A stretch of DNA of 64,000 bases from Dermanyssus gallinae (lineage: Eukaryota; Arthropoda; Arachnida; Mesostigmata; Dermanyssidae). Position numbers and translations under genes: made by a program. Shown here one piece after another: positions 1 through 12,260 of the stretch. Within the stretch, counting starts at the first letter, position 1. Each line of letters starts with the position of its first letter. The notes below the pieces were generated by a model. It was not told where the DNA came from and did not search any database. It saw only the letters and a list, made by a program, of their open reading frames with translations. The stretch spans positions 5,001-69,000 of the forward strand of contig QVRM01001749.1 in assembly GCA_003439945.1 (NCBI GenBank). Reading direction: 5' to 3'.

Positions 1-372
1 TTTGCTTTATAGGATAGACTGACATAGTTGTTGTGGAGGGACATAGTTGCTTGGGAGGGGGGGGGGGTGCAAGAACGCTGATATTACCTCCTGAGCCTAT
101 GATGTAAATGAAGTGATTGAATGAATGATGTAAATGAAGACGACATTTCATTGCCGTTGGCGGCCAGCAGCAGCTTCAACGACAGTTAGGCAGTGCTCAG
201 CTAGTACCAGGATAATCAATGTTGTTAATCAAGGAAATAGCGAGTGAGAGAGAGAGAGAGAGAGACAGAATTAAGCTATTTGTTTGTAAGTTCAAGTTTT
301 TGTTTACACAAAAAGAACGAGATCCAAGGTTTTTATAGGCCCTTTCCAGTCAGCACTACTGCTACGAGTGTA
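1..372. other. intronic sequence upstream of mariner copy 1
   Basis: No coding signal is recognised. It lies upstream of the penultimate SLC4A11-like exon and is therefore probably intron. It holds a short G run near 57-67 and a (GA)n run at 243-264. TA at 371-372 is the left target-site duplication of the mariner insertion that follows. Confidence 0.5.
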
Positions 373-1692
373 CGAGGTGTGTTCAAAAAGTATCGCGACT
401 TTTGTGTTTTTTCAAAAATTATTCATTTATTCATGAATATCTATTTTGTCCCCTTTAAAGTAATCCCCATGAGATATTATACACTTGTGCCAACGGTTTT
501 TCCAATCTTCGAAGCACTTCAAAAAACCATTTTTTTTAATCTTGTTCAGCTCCTCCTTCGATGCCGTCTTTATCTCGTCAAGCGTAGCGTAACGTCGTCC
601 TTTCATGGGCCTCTTCAGTTTAGGGAACAAGAAAAGTCACAGGGGGCCAGATCTGGGGAATACGGTAACTGCGGCATCATTAGTGTGTTGTTTTTGGCCA
701 AAAACTCGCGCACAAGCAACGATGTGTGAGCAGGGGCGTTATCGTGGTGCAAAAGCCAATTTTTGTTCTTTCACAAATCCGGGCGTTTCTGGTGGATTGC
801 TTCGCGCAAATTGCGCATAACTTGCAGGTAATATTCCTTATTGACCGTTCTACCCTGTGGCAAGAATTCATGATGCACCACGCCCCTGCAATCGAAGAAA
901 ACTGTCAGCAAAACTTTCACATTCGACCGAACTTGGCGCGCTTTTTTCGGTCTTGGTTCGTGCGGCAGCTTCCATTGAGATGATTGAGCTTTGGTTTCCA
1001 CGTCATAACCATAAACCCACGATTCGTCACCAGTTATGACCCTCTGGAGCAAATTTGGGTCGTCGCGGACAGAGTCCAACATCTCATTAGCAATGTTCAT
1101 GCGATGCTGTTTTTGGTCGCAATTGAGCAATTTTGGTACGAATTTCGCGGCGACCCGTCTCATGCCCAAATCATTGATAAAAATCGAATGGCACGAGCCA
1201 ATCGATATGTTTAGGTCCTCAGCAACTTCTCTAACGGTGATTCGACGATTGGCCAATACCATTTTCTCCACTTCATTAATTTTTTCGTCTGTTGTTGAAG
1301 TGCTCGGGCGTCCGGCACGCTCTTCGTCGTTCACATCTTCTCGGCCTTCTGAGAACATTTTGTACCACCGATAAACGTTGCTTCGGTCCAAGGTAGCTTC
1401 TCCGTATGCCACAGTCAACATTCGGAATGCATCCGCGCACTTAATTTCGTTTTTCACACAAAATTTGATACAGGTTCTTTGATCCATTTTTTTGAATAGG
1501 TAAAAATCGAAGACGATCCAAAACACGTGCAAGCAAAGCAGCTGTCAACAATTAAGTGAACATTCAAAATGGCCGAGCTTGTCGGCATAAGTGAGAGACA
1601 TGAGTACCGACATAACGCCACAAAAAATCGAAATTCGAATATACGTAACCCGCGAAAATTCAAAAGTCGCGATACTTTTTGAACACACCTCG
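373..1692 (-). mobile_element. mariner-family DNA transposon, copy 1 (inactivated)
   Basis: The element is bounded by perfect 32-bp terminal inverted repeats (373-404 and 1661-1692, outer end CGAGGTGTGTTCAAAAAGTA) and flanked by TA on both sides (371-372, 1693-1694), the standard mariner target duplication. Its length is 1320 bp. The transposase is read on the minus strand and is broken. It is nearly identical to the intact copy at 12261-13582, so the two are recent members of one family. It sits in an intron of the SLC4A11-like gene, antisense to that gene. Confidence 0.95.
427..1487 (-). pseudogene. mariner transposase, disrupted by one nonsense codon and one 1-bp deletion
   Basis: The reading begins at the ATG at 1487 (protein start MDQRTCIKF) and matches the 353-residue transposase of the second copy almost residue for residue. 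The paired HTH region and the first catalytic Asp (in GDESW) are intact. A TGG codon corresponding to Trp239 of copy 2 is TGA here (771-773), just before the second catalytic Asp. A run of five T on the coding strand is reduced to four (plus-strand A run at 632-635), which shifts the frame in the segment carrying the third Asp. Either lesion would abolish activity, so this copy can only be mobilised in trans through its intact ends. Confidence 0.93.
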
Positions 1693-1783
1693 TAACTAAT
1701 CGCGTTATTGAAACATCTTCTACTCTTACAGTTTCTGTAAAAAATATTTATAATAATAATGTACCACATTTGTTATTATTTAG

Positions 1784-1984
1784 GTGGTTACGAAGGCTCG
1801 CGAAACTAGACTGGCGGCCTTAGCCGCGCACGTTCTACTCGGCCTGTCCATTCTCCTTCTTCCGCGACCTCTCGGCCTTATCCCAACGGCAGTCCTCGAT
1901 GGCCTATTCCTGTACGTCGCAATCTCCTCGCTCCAGGCCAACCAGTTCTTCGAACGAATACTCCTAATCGTCACGGAACGAGAG
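1784..1984 (+). CDS. SLC4A11: SLC4A11-like transporter, penultimate coding exon
   Basis: This 67-codon exon starts after a TTATTTAG acceptor (AG at 1782-1783) and ends at GAG before a GT donor (1985-1986), phase 0 at both ends. The peptide matches the SLC4 family segment in which a charged KxRExR motif precedes a hydrophobic span (GLSILLL), then PxxVLxGLFLYVAxxSLxxNQFFER, broken here by gaps. Those are the late transmembrane helices of the family. With the next exon it fits the SLC4A11 branch better than the bicarbonate exchangers. SLC4A11 proteins are plasma-membrane transporters first described as sodium-borate cotransporters and later as H+/OH- or NH3 permeases; substrate here is inference. 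Upstream exons lie outside the window. Confidence 0.85.
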
Positions 1985-2190
1985 GTTTGTATCTATATAT
2001 GCGTATGTAAATCGCATCTATTCCGTATTCACTTGCTATGTGAATGTAGTACACTGTCCGTATATAATTACATTTTAGAATAGTGGCTCTATTTTTCATA
2101 TTTTAATATGTGTTTGCGCTGTCTTCATCGCATACTTCCTATATCCATGTATGTATGCATCTAAGTATTTGTATATGTTCAAGGATAGTG

Positions 2191-2208
2191 TTATATATAT
2201 ATATATAG

Positions 2209-2279
<71 letters not shown>
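2191..2279. repeat. (AT)n microsatellite with a short (AC)n interruption
   Basis: Two runs of alternating A and T separated by GACACACACA at about 2207-2216. Confidence 0.97.
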
Positions 2280-2284
<5 letters not shown>

Positions 2285-3754
2285 TTTGTAATGTACTTTA
2301 GCACTCCACGAAGCAATACAATGTTATGTGTGCAGTGCATTTTATACGAACACAAATACATTAATGTCCTGCGTGCTAGGAGCAGGAGGGCTGCTAGACG
2401 AAGACGGCAGCGTGTACATTGCACTCGATTTTCAAATGATGTACAAACCAAACAAACGAACGAAGGAGTGCCGTTAACGCGATTCTGCGTCTTGATTCCG
2501 CTAAGTGTTTGGGTGGCGATTTTGGCGCTGTTGGCAAACCGCGTGCGAGCTGCGTGCGCGCGTTGGACGCGTTCGTTGCCGGCGCGGCCTCTGTGCCTTC
2601 CTTTATGCCGCTTGTGTTCGGCCAATCTCGTCCGTCTGACACAGTCTGCCTGTCTCTCAATCTGGCAATCTGTCTGTCTGTCTGTCCGTCTGTCTGGACT
2701 CGTATGTTTGTCCAGTTGTGTTTGGTTCCGTCTGCCCATCTGGGGCTGTTAGCAGCAAGCGACTGGCCAGCCGCAAACGTTAGCCGAGGAACAGCTAACG
2801 GTTTTTTTTGGCCACGAGACTCGCCGACGCAAGTGCCGCCAGCGCAATGTCTTTTCCCCGAAATAGCTCTACATTCGACATTCACTCGTTTATGGTCTCC
2901 TCCGTCACCGCCGCCGCCTTAGGCCCCCCATCCCCCCTTCGACCCCCCGACCCAACCTATCGGTCAGTCGGCAAGATGTATGATTGCTGTGATTGCCGCG
3001 ATTTATTCTTGTTGTAAGTTCGAGAAGAGAGGAGTATGGAAAACAGCAGCAGCACCAGCAGCAGCAAGTATGGCAACACGGGAACGATCGACGCCTACGA
3101 AAATACATTGACGGGAAGGCGTTGTGGGAGTGAGTGCGCCACGCTGGCAAGAGCGAAGAAGAGAGAAAAAGGGGTGGGAGATGGACAGGGAGCAAATCGG
3201 TATATGGAGAGAACGCGGGGGGGAGGGAGCAAATAGGTAGATTGAGAGGGATAGAGAGCATAGATATATGTTTAAAGAAGAAAACAGAGAGAGCGCGGGT
3301 GAGAGAGAGAGAGAGAGAGATATAACGAACCCGAATTCAGAGGCAGGCATATAGAGAGGCAACAGGAGCGAACAATGTTCCACGGAACGACAACAAATAG
3401 AAAGAAAAAAGACGTCCGCTATCTCTCTCTCTCGCGCGCGCGAGCACACTCTGGCGTGATCTCATCGAAGGTGGGCCGTCCGGCCGCCCCAGCGACGCGA
3501 AGGAACAGAATTTGCGCCTCAGCAATGGCTTCGTTTCCCTTCTTTTTTCCTCTCATTTTTCGCCTCGTTAGCCTGTTCTGTCGCCAGCGCGCCGTCCCAT
3601 GGTCGTGAGCGTGCAGCACAAAGCGGCACAATTCAACAATAGACAGATTTTGCTAAGCCCCCACCCCCCACCAGAACCTTGTTGCTCACACCGCGTAGCC
3701 TCTCGCTCCTCCCAACGTATTGAAGCACTTGTCCTGGTGTCCAGGTGCCTATAA

Positions 3755-3759
<5 letters not shown>

Positions 3760-3811
<52 letters not shown>
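3760..3811. repeat. (AT)n microsatellite
   Basis: Uninterrupted alternating A/T within the SLC4A11-like intron. Confidence 0.97.
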
Positions 3812-3814
<3 letters not shown>

Positions 3815-4937
3815 TTATTGGCTTTACTTTAAAAAATAGTGCGGAGCTAACATCATTGATGGCGTTATGCGGACTACACGATACGACATGTTTTGAACCG
3901 TCTACAAGCGTTTCTGCGCTGCTTTAAGGCTCGAGCAGCTTTCGAATGAAATCTCGGTAATAAAAAGAAGAACGCGCCTTGTGTCTTGTGCGGGTACTCG
4001 TCCATCTTTGCTCGGTTGGAATCGACTGTAGACCGGATCATCGAATCAAACTAACGTCGTTTCCTACAGCGCAGAGAACTGACGAATAATAGAGACAACG
4101 TAGACTCGCCGATTGTTTGCTCGACGGGCCTACGAATTCACCCCTGCTTTACTGTGGTCGGCCGCTGTGGCTCGACTCTCATCGAGAACTCTTCGAGCTG
4201 GGAGCTGGCCTCCGTAGCTTCGAGTTTGTCCGGCCTACAAGAGTAGGCCAGCTTTTACTACCGCGAATCGCGGTGTGCCATGTCATTTTTGTCGGCGCTA
4301 GGATTGTTCGGACTGCCATTAGTGAATTTCTTTAGCAGCTAGCTTTGATATACAACAGTAGGGTAGTCCGATGAACGCTAACGCTGGCATCGGTTGGACG
4401 AGCGACGTCAGCGCAAAAGCGAATCGAAAGGGCAGAAGGAATTGAAAGAGTTGGGCAAGCATAAATGCAGCAGAAAGCCTGACAGAGACATCAAAGCATT
4501 CTCGTCATCGTCGTCAAATGAGCCCTGACTGAAGCAAGAGTAGGCAGCAAAATGTTGGAACCCCGATTTTCAGGGGCTACAAAAGGGCACCAAAAGCCAT
4601 ATGAAAAGCCGTTTTTTTATTTTTTCCCTTTTGCTATTCGTAGCCACCTAACTGGGTGACGACGTAATCGTGGCGCATCTCACTGTAAGCAGGTTCAACG
4701 ACGGATACTTGCTTGTTCATGGCCTCAATGTACACTGCCTCCTCTATAGGCTCTCATTGAAAAACTTTGCTGTAATGCCGCATAAGTAGGCCGTACCTGC
4801 CTCCAAGGAATTCAACAGAAAGCGTCCCTTGTGACTTCGTATATAGTCTCCATGACCAGACTGACTCCATAGATACATTTTTTTTGGCTACACTCTAAAG
4901 CCAAACGGGCTTGTATGGCATCTCTCCAAATAAGTAG

Positions 4938-4939
<2 letters not shown>

Positions 4940-4996
<57 letters not shown>
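4940..4996. repeat. (AT)n microsatellite
   Basis: Uninterrupted alternating A/T within the SLC4A11-like intron. Confidence 0.97.
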
Positions 4997-4999
<3 letters not shown>

Positions 5000-6438
5000 A
5001 CATTATGTCAACTGGAAAATTATTTCCAATCGATTAACTGAATTTCCCTTTCCGAAAGCCCACTGTTCGCTTTTAAATTGGGTCATTGTTGCAATGAACG
5101 CTATTACCAGATGTGAAGTTCAAAGTTTTGAAGCGAGGGTTGCAATTTTAACAAAAAGCCAAAACGCCCAAAGAAAAACCGAGAAAGCGATCTTCACAGA
5201 TGAATAATTGTGTCACGAGCTGCGATGCAAATCCGGCGAATTTTATCTAAGGTTAGCAAGGAACGTACTATTGCCTATTTAACTTTACTGTTCAAAATGA
5301 TGAAGGACGGAATGAGAAATAAATCGCACAGCGCCAAGTCGGGTTAGTAAACTGTGCAAGATTCGCTTGACTAATTGTGTTATATGAAAGCTGAGTTCAA
5401 GCTCAACATACACTTGACCAACGAAGTCGCGAATTACAATTGATGTAGGTAGTCTATTTTTTGCACACCAGCGCCTAGCACCATTCACAGCTTCTTGAAG
5501 TTTTATGACATCGCCTTGTATTCATGGCATTATGGTGGCGAGTCGGGACCATTGGGAGACGTTCCTCAGAGATCCGCACTTGCAAAACGGAGATTGTACC
5601 AGCCGTGAGACTGGACTCACGTAAATTTAGTGAACACAACTGAATCAAGTGAGCACTGATGACCTAGTGTCACTTCGTCAACGCTGCATTGCGACCAGCT
5701 TATGTCGATACAAACGTGCTCGATGCAGATTCAAAGTGCAAGGCATGGTCCTCATCGTGCGTCGCAATCCACCATTTGAGGTTCATCGAAGACCGTCTAA
5801 TCGAGGCGAGTGGAATGGCCTCTAAAAACGCACTCCCAACTGTAGAACCTGCAGGTGCTTGCGAGGTACTTGCAACCATGCCGCGAACGGATTATTAGAG
5901 ATGCTTAAAATGTAGAGAGATACGCATTTTTTTAATCATGATAGAGCAAAAACACCAGCGCACAGGTGCTGTACTACAAACATATTTCAGGGTCATCCAA
6001 ATGGTTTGCTCGAATAAGTGAATACGCGTTTCGGCTATTTTCCTCATTGGTATGTTCATACATCAAGTGTTCTTGACCCGTTCGACGTAATATTTTTGTA
6101 GTTAACGTTGTTAGTTATTAGCGTTTTGTTGACTGGGATTCGTCACGTAATTGTCCTTCTTATGGCTGCAGTCGCCTCAGTTTTATTGCTGCTGTCGAGT
6201 TTAGTTTTAGTGTTTTATGCATTGGCGACGTTGTTGTTGTTGCTTTTATAGTGCTTGTCATTTATGCTATACTATAGTGGTGTTTTAGGACTCATAACCT
6301 CATCTTTGCTGATATGTCCAATATAGTTGTTGTTGTTGTTGTTGCTGGTTACTGTTCTTCTCAATGATGTTTCTGACTATTGTCGTTTTTCGTCTCACAA
6401 TTGTTGTTCTTGCATCGCTGCTGCGGCTACTGTGACAG

Positions 6439-6663
6439 TCCTACCCGCCATACAACTACGTGCGGTGGTGTCCGCAGGCGTCCATGCATACGTTCACCGG
6501 CCTTCAGCTTCTGCAGCTGGCCGTCTTCTGCTTCTTCGGATTCTCGCCATGGCCCTACCTCAGCATGATGTTCCCGCTCGTCATTGTGGCGATGCTTGTC
6601 GTTCGCCATCTGCTCGTGCCTCTCGTGATCCATCCAGCCTACCTGCAGTACCTTGACGACTGA
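6439..6663 (+). CDS. SLC4A11: SLC4A11-like transporter, terminal coding exon with stop codon
   Basis: The exon follows a GTGACAG acceptor (AG at 6437-6438), opens in phase 0 and ends at TGA 6661-6663, giving the last 74 residues. It begins SYPPYNYVR, corresponding to the AYPPxHYIRxVPQ segment typical of SLC4A11. Next come HTFTGLQLLQL and a hydrophobic run ending MMFPLVIVAML, matching the last membrane segments, then a short tail ending YLQYLDD. The Tyr-Pro-Pro and FTGLQxLQL signatures separate it from AE/NBC proteins, whose equivalent reads LFTxLQ. The long cytosolic tail of NBC-type members is absent, as expected for SLC4A11. Confidence 0.88.
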   Translation, partial: SYPPYNYVRWCPQASMHTFTGLQLLQLAVFCFFGFSPWPYLSMMFPLVIVAMLVVRHLLVPLVIHPAYLQYLDD

Positions 6664-7330
6664 AGTCGCAACCTTCATCTATATGCATGTATGTATGTGT
6701 GTCTATTTGTAGCGGCTGTGGCTTAGGCGGCTACAGCACCGTTCGAAACGGGGCGTTGCCATGACAATCATGGATAGCAAAACAATCGCAAGTTCGAGCC
6801 CCGAAGGCCTTGATGGTTGTATTTGTTGGACGTGGTTGTCATTGCCCTGCTGCTATATACCTCTGCCGAAGAATGCCTATATAAATACAGTACGAAAACG
6901 CGATGACGATAGATGCACTTAGACGATATGGTGCCACAGGCAATTTAGTTCATTACGAGCGTCTAAAATGTGGTTGTCAGAGCGTTAAAAAAAATATATA
7001 TATACATATATATATATATGAATAGCCGAATACTGTATCTGGGGCATATCTATAAGTTTCAGAGATGACTCCGCTTTGTAGTTACTAACAAAATGGGGTT
7101 TATTCACGTACACGGAAAAATTGACCATACGGTCTCGCATTCCTCCAGCGGCACCTGCCGCACGCCAAACACGCACTGCGCGTTCCCTATGACTTGCCGT
7201 TTCGATAACTTAAAAACGTCTCCCCTTTCCTCCTGTAAGTTCTTATTGCAGCCGCTGCTGCTTGGTACCGCCGATGATCACGTGAGGGCGTTCAATCAAA
7301 TCAAACACACACATATGCCCTCATTATACC
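6664..7330 (+). other. 3' flank / probable 3' UTR of the SLC4A11-like gene
   Basis: This follows the stop codon directly. It contains a tRNA-like repeat (separate entry) and short AT runs near 6990-7018. No clear AATAAA signal with a downstream GT-rich site was picked out, so the transcript end is not placed. Confidence 0.4.
6709..6810 (+). repeat. tRNA-like segment, possible SINE head
   Basis: TGGCTTAGGCGGCTACAG at about 6718-6735 resembles a Pol III A box in a D-arm context. AAGTTCGAGCCCCG at about 6789-6802 resembles a B box. The spacing is longer than in a simple tRNA and I see no paired acceptor stem, so this is not called a tRNA gene. The motif TGCCACAGGC at 6931-6940 recurs near 12077 and 16009, which suggests a repeat family nearby. 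Confidence 0.35.
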
Positions 7331-7336
7331 TATATA

Positions 7337-7387
<51 letters not shown>

Positions 7388-7388
7388 G
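7331..7388. repeat. (AT)n followed by (GA)n
   Basis: AT alternation grading into GA repeats. Confidence 0.9.
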
Positions 7389-9752
7389 GCAAAAATGTCT
7401 TGTTTAGTAGTGAGAGTAAAATTACTACTGTTGTTATACCGATGTGACTGGTCGGTTATTACTTCACAAAACGTGCAATTGCAGGAGAATGATGGAGCAA
7501 CTAAACACAGCTGCGTGCTTGGAAAAATTCTAGTTCGTCTAAAAGATACTCATGTGGCTACCAGAAGGCAACTAGTCACACCGAGAACAGTTAGCAAAAA
7601 TTGGAGTTCAAAGATATCTTTTTTTCGAACTTTCACGTTCAATAATTTTGACATTTGGGTTGAAAATCCGGAGAAAAAGAGGCAGAAAAATATACATGAT
7701 GCAGGGATCATTTGGTACAATATCGATTTGGTGGTACGATTTATGATATGATTACCGCATGCCGTTTTTTCCGCTCGATGTGGAACTCCCAGGCTCTCTT
7801 ATTAATAGAGGATGGACGCTGACGGCTAGTGTACGGTCTGTACTATTTTAAAAAATATTTTAAGGAGATTCATATTAAATCTAGACTATGCTTCGTCCTC
7901 CTTGGGTTTAGAATCACCGTAAGGCATATCATCAATTCGCCGAAGATCGGACCGGTTCAGGTATCTGAGGTTACCTTAACAGTCCTTGCCACAGCATGGC
8001 CGCTAACTCTAGTTATGCTAGTGTTATCATCTAAGGGCGTCCGACATCGGGAGCAGAGAACAACGGTTTGCGATAATCGTATCACAAATCGTCCCAGCAT
8101 CGTACAAGCATTTAGTACGGAAATTATCATATACACACCGGTATTTTTTCAATGGACCATTTTGTTCCCTTGCAATCGCACATATTGTGAGGTAATACCC
8201 CACCAGTCATATTGGTATAATAAAATTAGTGATTTCACCTTCACCCCTAAGCAAAAAACTACCCCCTATTCCACTGGAAAAAAACGGTTTATAAAAAAGT
8301 TCTAATAGAAAGCTAATATATTTATATATATTGCTTAAGTGAAAATCGTGTATTTGTCACATATAGACGCAAATATGTGGGCCCTCGGACATGCTATCGT
8401 CAATACGTGTACTAACTTCAATTTTTCTGCGTAGGCAAACAAATTACGCGGGCGTCGTTAGGTAAAAATAAGCACATACATGATCTCATGCATGACCTGC
8501 AGAAAGCGTCAGTCGTCAATGGGCCTAGGCTTGAGCAAATGTAGAGAGCGCTCGTTGCGTTGTTACACAATTGTTATAGCTATTCTTCTTGCATTCTTGT
8601 CTGCATCTTTCTCCGATTTTTCACAACGTAGGCATAGTATTCCTGTAGTCTACTAGGCTCCTTACCCATTCTACCAGAATGACACCCTGTGATCTTTGCT
8701 TGCCTTCCAGGTTAAAAATGTCGCTAAACCAAAAACCCGATTGAACCCGATTGGGGAAGACTTTCGCATCGTATGCGGAACGCCGTTTCAGAGGATTCGT
8801 TCCAGAGGTGTTTCTAACGATGGCGGTGACATTTGGGATGTCTGCGCTCAACTACTGTACCTTGTCGCCTACTATCACGTTACGATATTGTTTCGTCGGC
8901 CACACCCGTATCTGCTCTTTTTTGGTGCGGTACATGGATGCGACGACGTAATCTATTGGTGTAGACATGAGAGCAATGCAATTTGAAATTGATGTGTAAA
9001 TATAAAGGCTCTTTTGTTAGTAAGAGATCGTGTTTTTTTTGTTTCTAGGTTAGATGGACGAGAGACCAGATATCGACACAACTTTCTGCCACACATGTCC
9101 AAAATGTCGTCTTCGTACCCGGCCGATTTTTTGCTTTGCATTTGTCGACACCACGCCGAGGTTTTCCCACTTGAGCTTCTTGTGAGGCAAGGATCCCAGT
9201 ACAATCGCCAAGCATCTGTGTGACTCTTGCACTATTTTTATTTTTGTTCTATCTTTTTGGCAAAACATATTCGTTTGCTGATTCGTTCGCACTGTATTAA
9301 AACCACGATTGCCATAATTGAAGCCATGTGCTCCATAGCCTCGCTAACTTTATTACCGTATACATCCAAGCTACTTTCTAGGACTACTTACATTTTTCGA
9401 CGATGCTCCGTACCATCCGTGGTGCCCCTTCACCGTCGATTTTTGAGAAGCTGCCTGGTATTCGACTGACCAACATCGCTTTCTTTCTGGTATTTTTCTT
9501 TATTTTCGAGGGACATTTTTCAATATAAATATTTACCTTCCTTGCGTCCGACCTGTGCCGTTTGGTCTCGGCAAAACTCGACCACCAGCTGTGGTAACGT
9601 AGCTTTCTCTTCCATGGCCATCTGAGGCAACTAAGCTTTTATCTTGTTGCACCCATAGCAGACAAGACAACGCAGTGACTGCACAAAGGCAAACAACAGA
9701 AAAACGCCAACAAAATCCCAGGGCATTATTGAAACTGCAAAAGGTAGACATA

Positions 9753-9754
<2 letters not shown>
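7389..9754. other. no recognised gene
   Basis: Both strands were read. The longest open frame (7829-8305, +) gives a peptide with no family motif I recognise and no convincing coding character. I see no element boundary. It may be decayed repeat or unique intergenic sequence. Confidence 0.5.
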
Positions 9755-9794
<40 letters not shown>

Positions 9795-9796
9795 TT

Positions 9797-9863
<67 letters not shown>

Positions 9864-9868
9864 CATAT

Positions 9869-9912
<44 letters not shown>
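9755..9912. repeat. long (AT)n microsatellite
   Basis: About 155 bp of AT alternation with a few TTTATACAT and ACACAC interruptions. Confidence 0.97.
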
Positions 9913-9915
<3 letters not shown>

Positions 9916-11008
9916 CGAAGTTTATAACAAGATCTGCATTTTAAAATGCTCAAGTTCTCGCTGAAAATATTCCACATTAAAGACAGAACTTCATAAGAAA
10001 CCAATTAGATTTTGAATTTTAACCTAATTTGTTTAGGTAAAGTAGGTTTCACTCTAACACGCTTCATCTTCTTCTTCTATCACAAGTTGGGCTATACGCC
10101 ATATCATGCTATTTGCTTTATAACTACTGTTTCATATAATCGCAATAAACGCTAAGGCATGGTCGCTAGATTTCTTATAGACAAGAGGCACTTTGAACGT
10201 TTTGGCACAACGCAACGTTTTACGGCACCTAAGGACGAGGGGAAAAGGAAAATAAAACGGAAACGCGAGTAATATGAAAACCTAGGATTGGAAACTAAAG
10301 CGCATAAAGCGAGTTAATCTAGAAAAGCTTGCGCGCCGTGTAAAAACCCCTAATTGGGTTTCGGAGTGATCTGGCAAACAAGACTCTCTTACCATTCTCA
10401 GTGTTTAATTTTGAATTAACCTGGACCTGCGAGTAATGAGCTCGTGTCCGCCTGCGAGAATAATTCCGTAGCATTGTACTAATAAGAATAGAATATATAA
10501 ATTATAATCTAACTCTCCAGAGGAACACCTATTAGCCTGATACGACGCATAGGTGTGAGATCATAGAGTAGCATTTGGGCATAATATAATCTAAATGCGA
10601 ATGCCATCTTATACAATTGCGTAGCATAAGGCCGAAAGACCTTGTAGCTTCCACAACAGCTTATTTTTTATAACTGCGAGGAATAATTTGCCATTGACCT
10701 AAAGCTTCATCTAAGAAGATCAGACTAAAATTATGACAAGTCAAAATTTAATAAAAACCTTTACGAGAGTTTCTACTTATAAAGAACCGAAAAGGAACTC
10801 GAAGTCATTACTGAAAGGTGTGGGCCAAAAAATAATCGTAGTATCGTCAGAAAATGCCGCAACAACGTCAGGAATGACCCCCAGACAGGCGAATCAGTAA
10901 ACTGAATCTGATATACGCCTTATATGCGGAAGAGCACGTTTAGTCGATGCCATATATGCGGCAAAAGCCGACCTGATCTGTTGACGGGAAGTTAATGGAT
11001 TCCCGGTC
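9913..11008. other. no recognised gene; AT-rich
   Basis: No ORF or structural RNA was recognised. The part next to 11008 may be more of the decayed LINE that follows, but it could not be aligned by eye. Confidence 0.45.
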
Positions 11009-11224
11009 TTAATCAAACCGTGTCAATAAAATCTTCTCAAATACCTTGAAGATGCGTTCTGCTAAGGATATTGGATGGCAGCTCGACGGTAGTGCTTTGT
11101 CACCCTTGTTTTGTAAAACGGAATCATAGAAGAGTGTGCCTGTAGACGCGTGCGAAAGGTACCCGAAGAAAGCTAAAGGGCCTGCGATAGAAGAAACCGC
11201 TAATAGTAGCCCATAATTTAGCAA
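11009..11224 (-). pseudogene. non-LTR retrotransposon reverse transcriptase fragment
   Basis: The minus-strand peptide contains NKGDKALPSSCHPISL followed by IFKVFEKILLTRF. This is the RT entry motif of LINE ORF2 (KKGDxxLPxNYRPISLxxxxxKxxEKIL) with Tyr-Arg changed to Cys-His. Upstream residues such as PLAFFGYLS fit the preceding helix. The frame closes just after this motif and the catalytic YADD box was not found, so this is a short decayed scrap. The clade cannot be assigned. Confidence 0.7.
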
Positions 11225-12260
11225 TTAGGGGTCTTGTATCAACCTCAAAATATAGAGGGCCAACCACGTGTGAACCGATGGAAGCGAAAGCCCGATTTGG
11301 TTTTCGGCAGAATGCCTTAGATGTGTTATGGAATGGTTAGGAGTTACAGTCAGTATCTGTAGTGGAACCACTGGATGTTTCTGCCTACCGCAAGTTTAAT
11401 TAATAAAGTTTCAAAACTGATGCGTGTCACCCTTTATCATATGAAATAAACCGACGAGGTTCTCGAGAAAGAGATACAAAAAACGCTTTTCGGCAGGCTA
11501 TCTGTGTGCAAGTCATCCTGACGAAAGAGAAAGACAATTTACAAAAACTACGAACAGTGTCTCAGAAAGCCTCAAATGCAGAGTTGATATCAGCTGCATC
11601 AAAAATCTTTAACGTTACGAAGTAGATCGAGAAAGTCTTCGAGCTAGTCTGTTCGTAAACCCGAAATAATTGTGGGAGCACTTCACTCTTCCGCCGAATG
11701 ACCAAAATAACGCAGAAATTGGTCTGTAATTGAGGCAAGAACAGGAAAATAGCCTAAAAATAACACAGTTTCAAAAATAACGAATTTGATAAAGGGGAAC
11801 CTGGAACAACTTCCCACTGCAGTGTGCTCAATACATACATATACTAGATACCCGTCGGTGACACGATTAACTACACGATATAACACTTCCTGCCGAAAAA
11901 CAATTAGATGTGATTGGGAGGGAACGGACTACCAATTAAATTGCGTTAGCGTCGCTTAAGATTAGACAAGAGTAGCGTGCCTATAGGAAATATATCATCC
12001 AACATATTAAGCAGAGGTTCTCCATCTGTTTCTATTTATTCGAACGGAAGGCGATGATGTAGCCTTTAGATCTCCGTGCCACAGGCCTTAAGGCCCATTG
12101 CGAGCGTCGAGACATGTTTTGTACTGAATATATGTTAAATAAATATGTATGTTATAAAGAAAAAATCAGTATTATTTTTTTATAGATGCGTATCGTTTGT
12201 AAACTGTTATCAAGACTATTTATCGCGAATAATGATAAAACTCTGCAAGTTGAGCGCATA
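11225..12260. other. no recognised gene
   Basis: Nothing coding was recognised. TGCCACAGGCCTTAAGGCCC at 12077-12096 resembles a piece near 6931 and may belong to a shared repeat. TA at 12259-12260 is the target duplication of the next mariner. Confidence 0.45.

Larger units (their letters stand above)
1985..6438 (+). other. intron of the SLC4A11-like gene
   Basis: This 4.45 kb interval joins two exons that are both in phase 0. It contains (AT)n arrays, a GC-richer low-complexity part (about 2380-3680, with GA/CT runs near 3300-3320 and 3421-3440), and a (TTG)n-rich stretch near 6226-6346 just before the acceptor. ORFs in the 2.2-3.6 kb part are low-complexity and overlap on both strands, so none is supported as a gene. 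No mobile element was recognised. Confidence 0.7.

Noticed and set aside
244..1374. Plus-strand open frames across 244-1374
   Set aside because: They are shadows of the minus-strand mariner transposase; their peptides have no family match.
2191..3600. Several overlapping frames of 60-180 codons on both strands
   Set aside because: Low-complexity and repeat-derived, lying inside the SLC4A11-like intron; no conserved motif or splice support.
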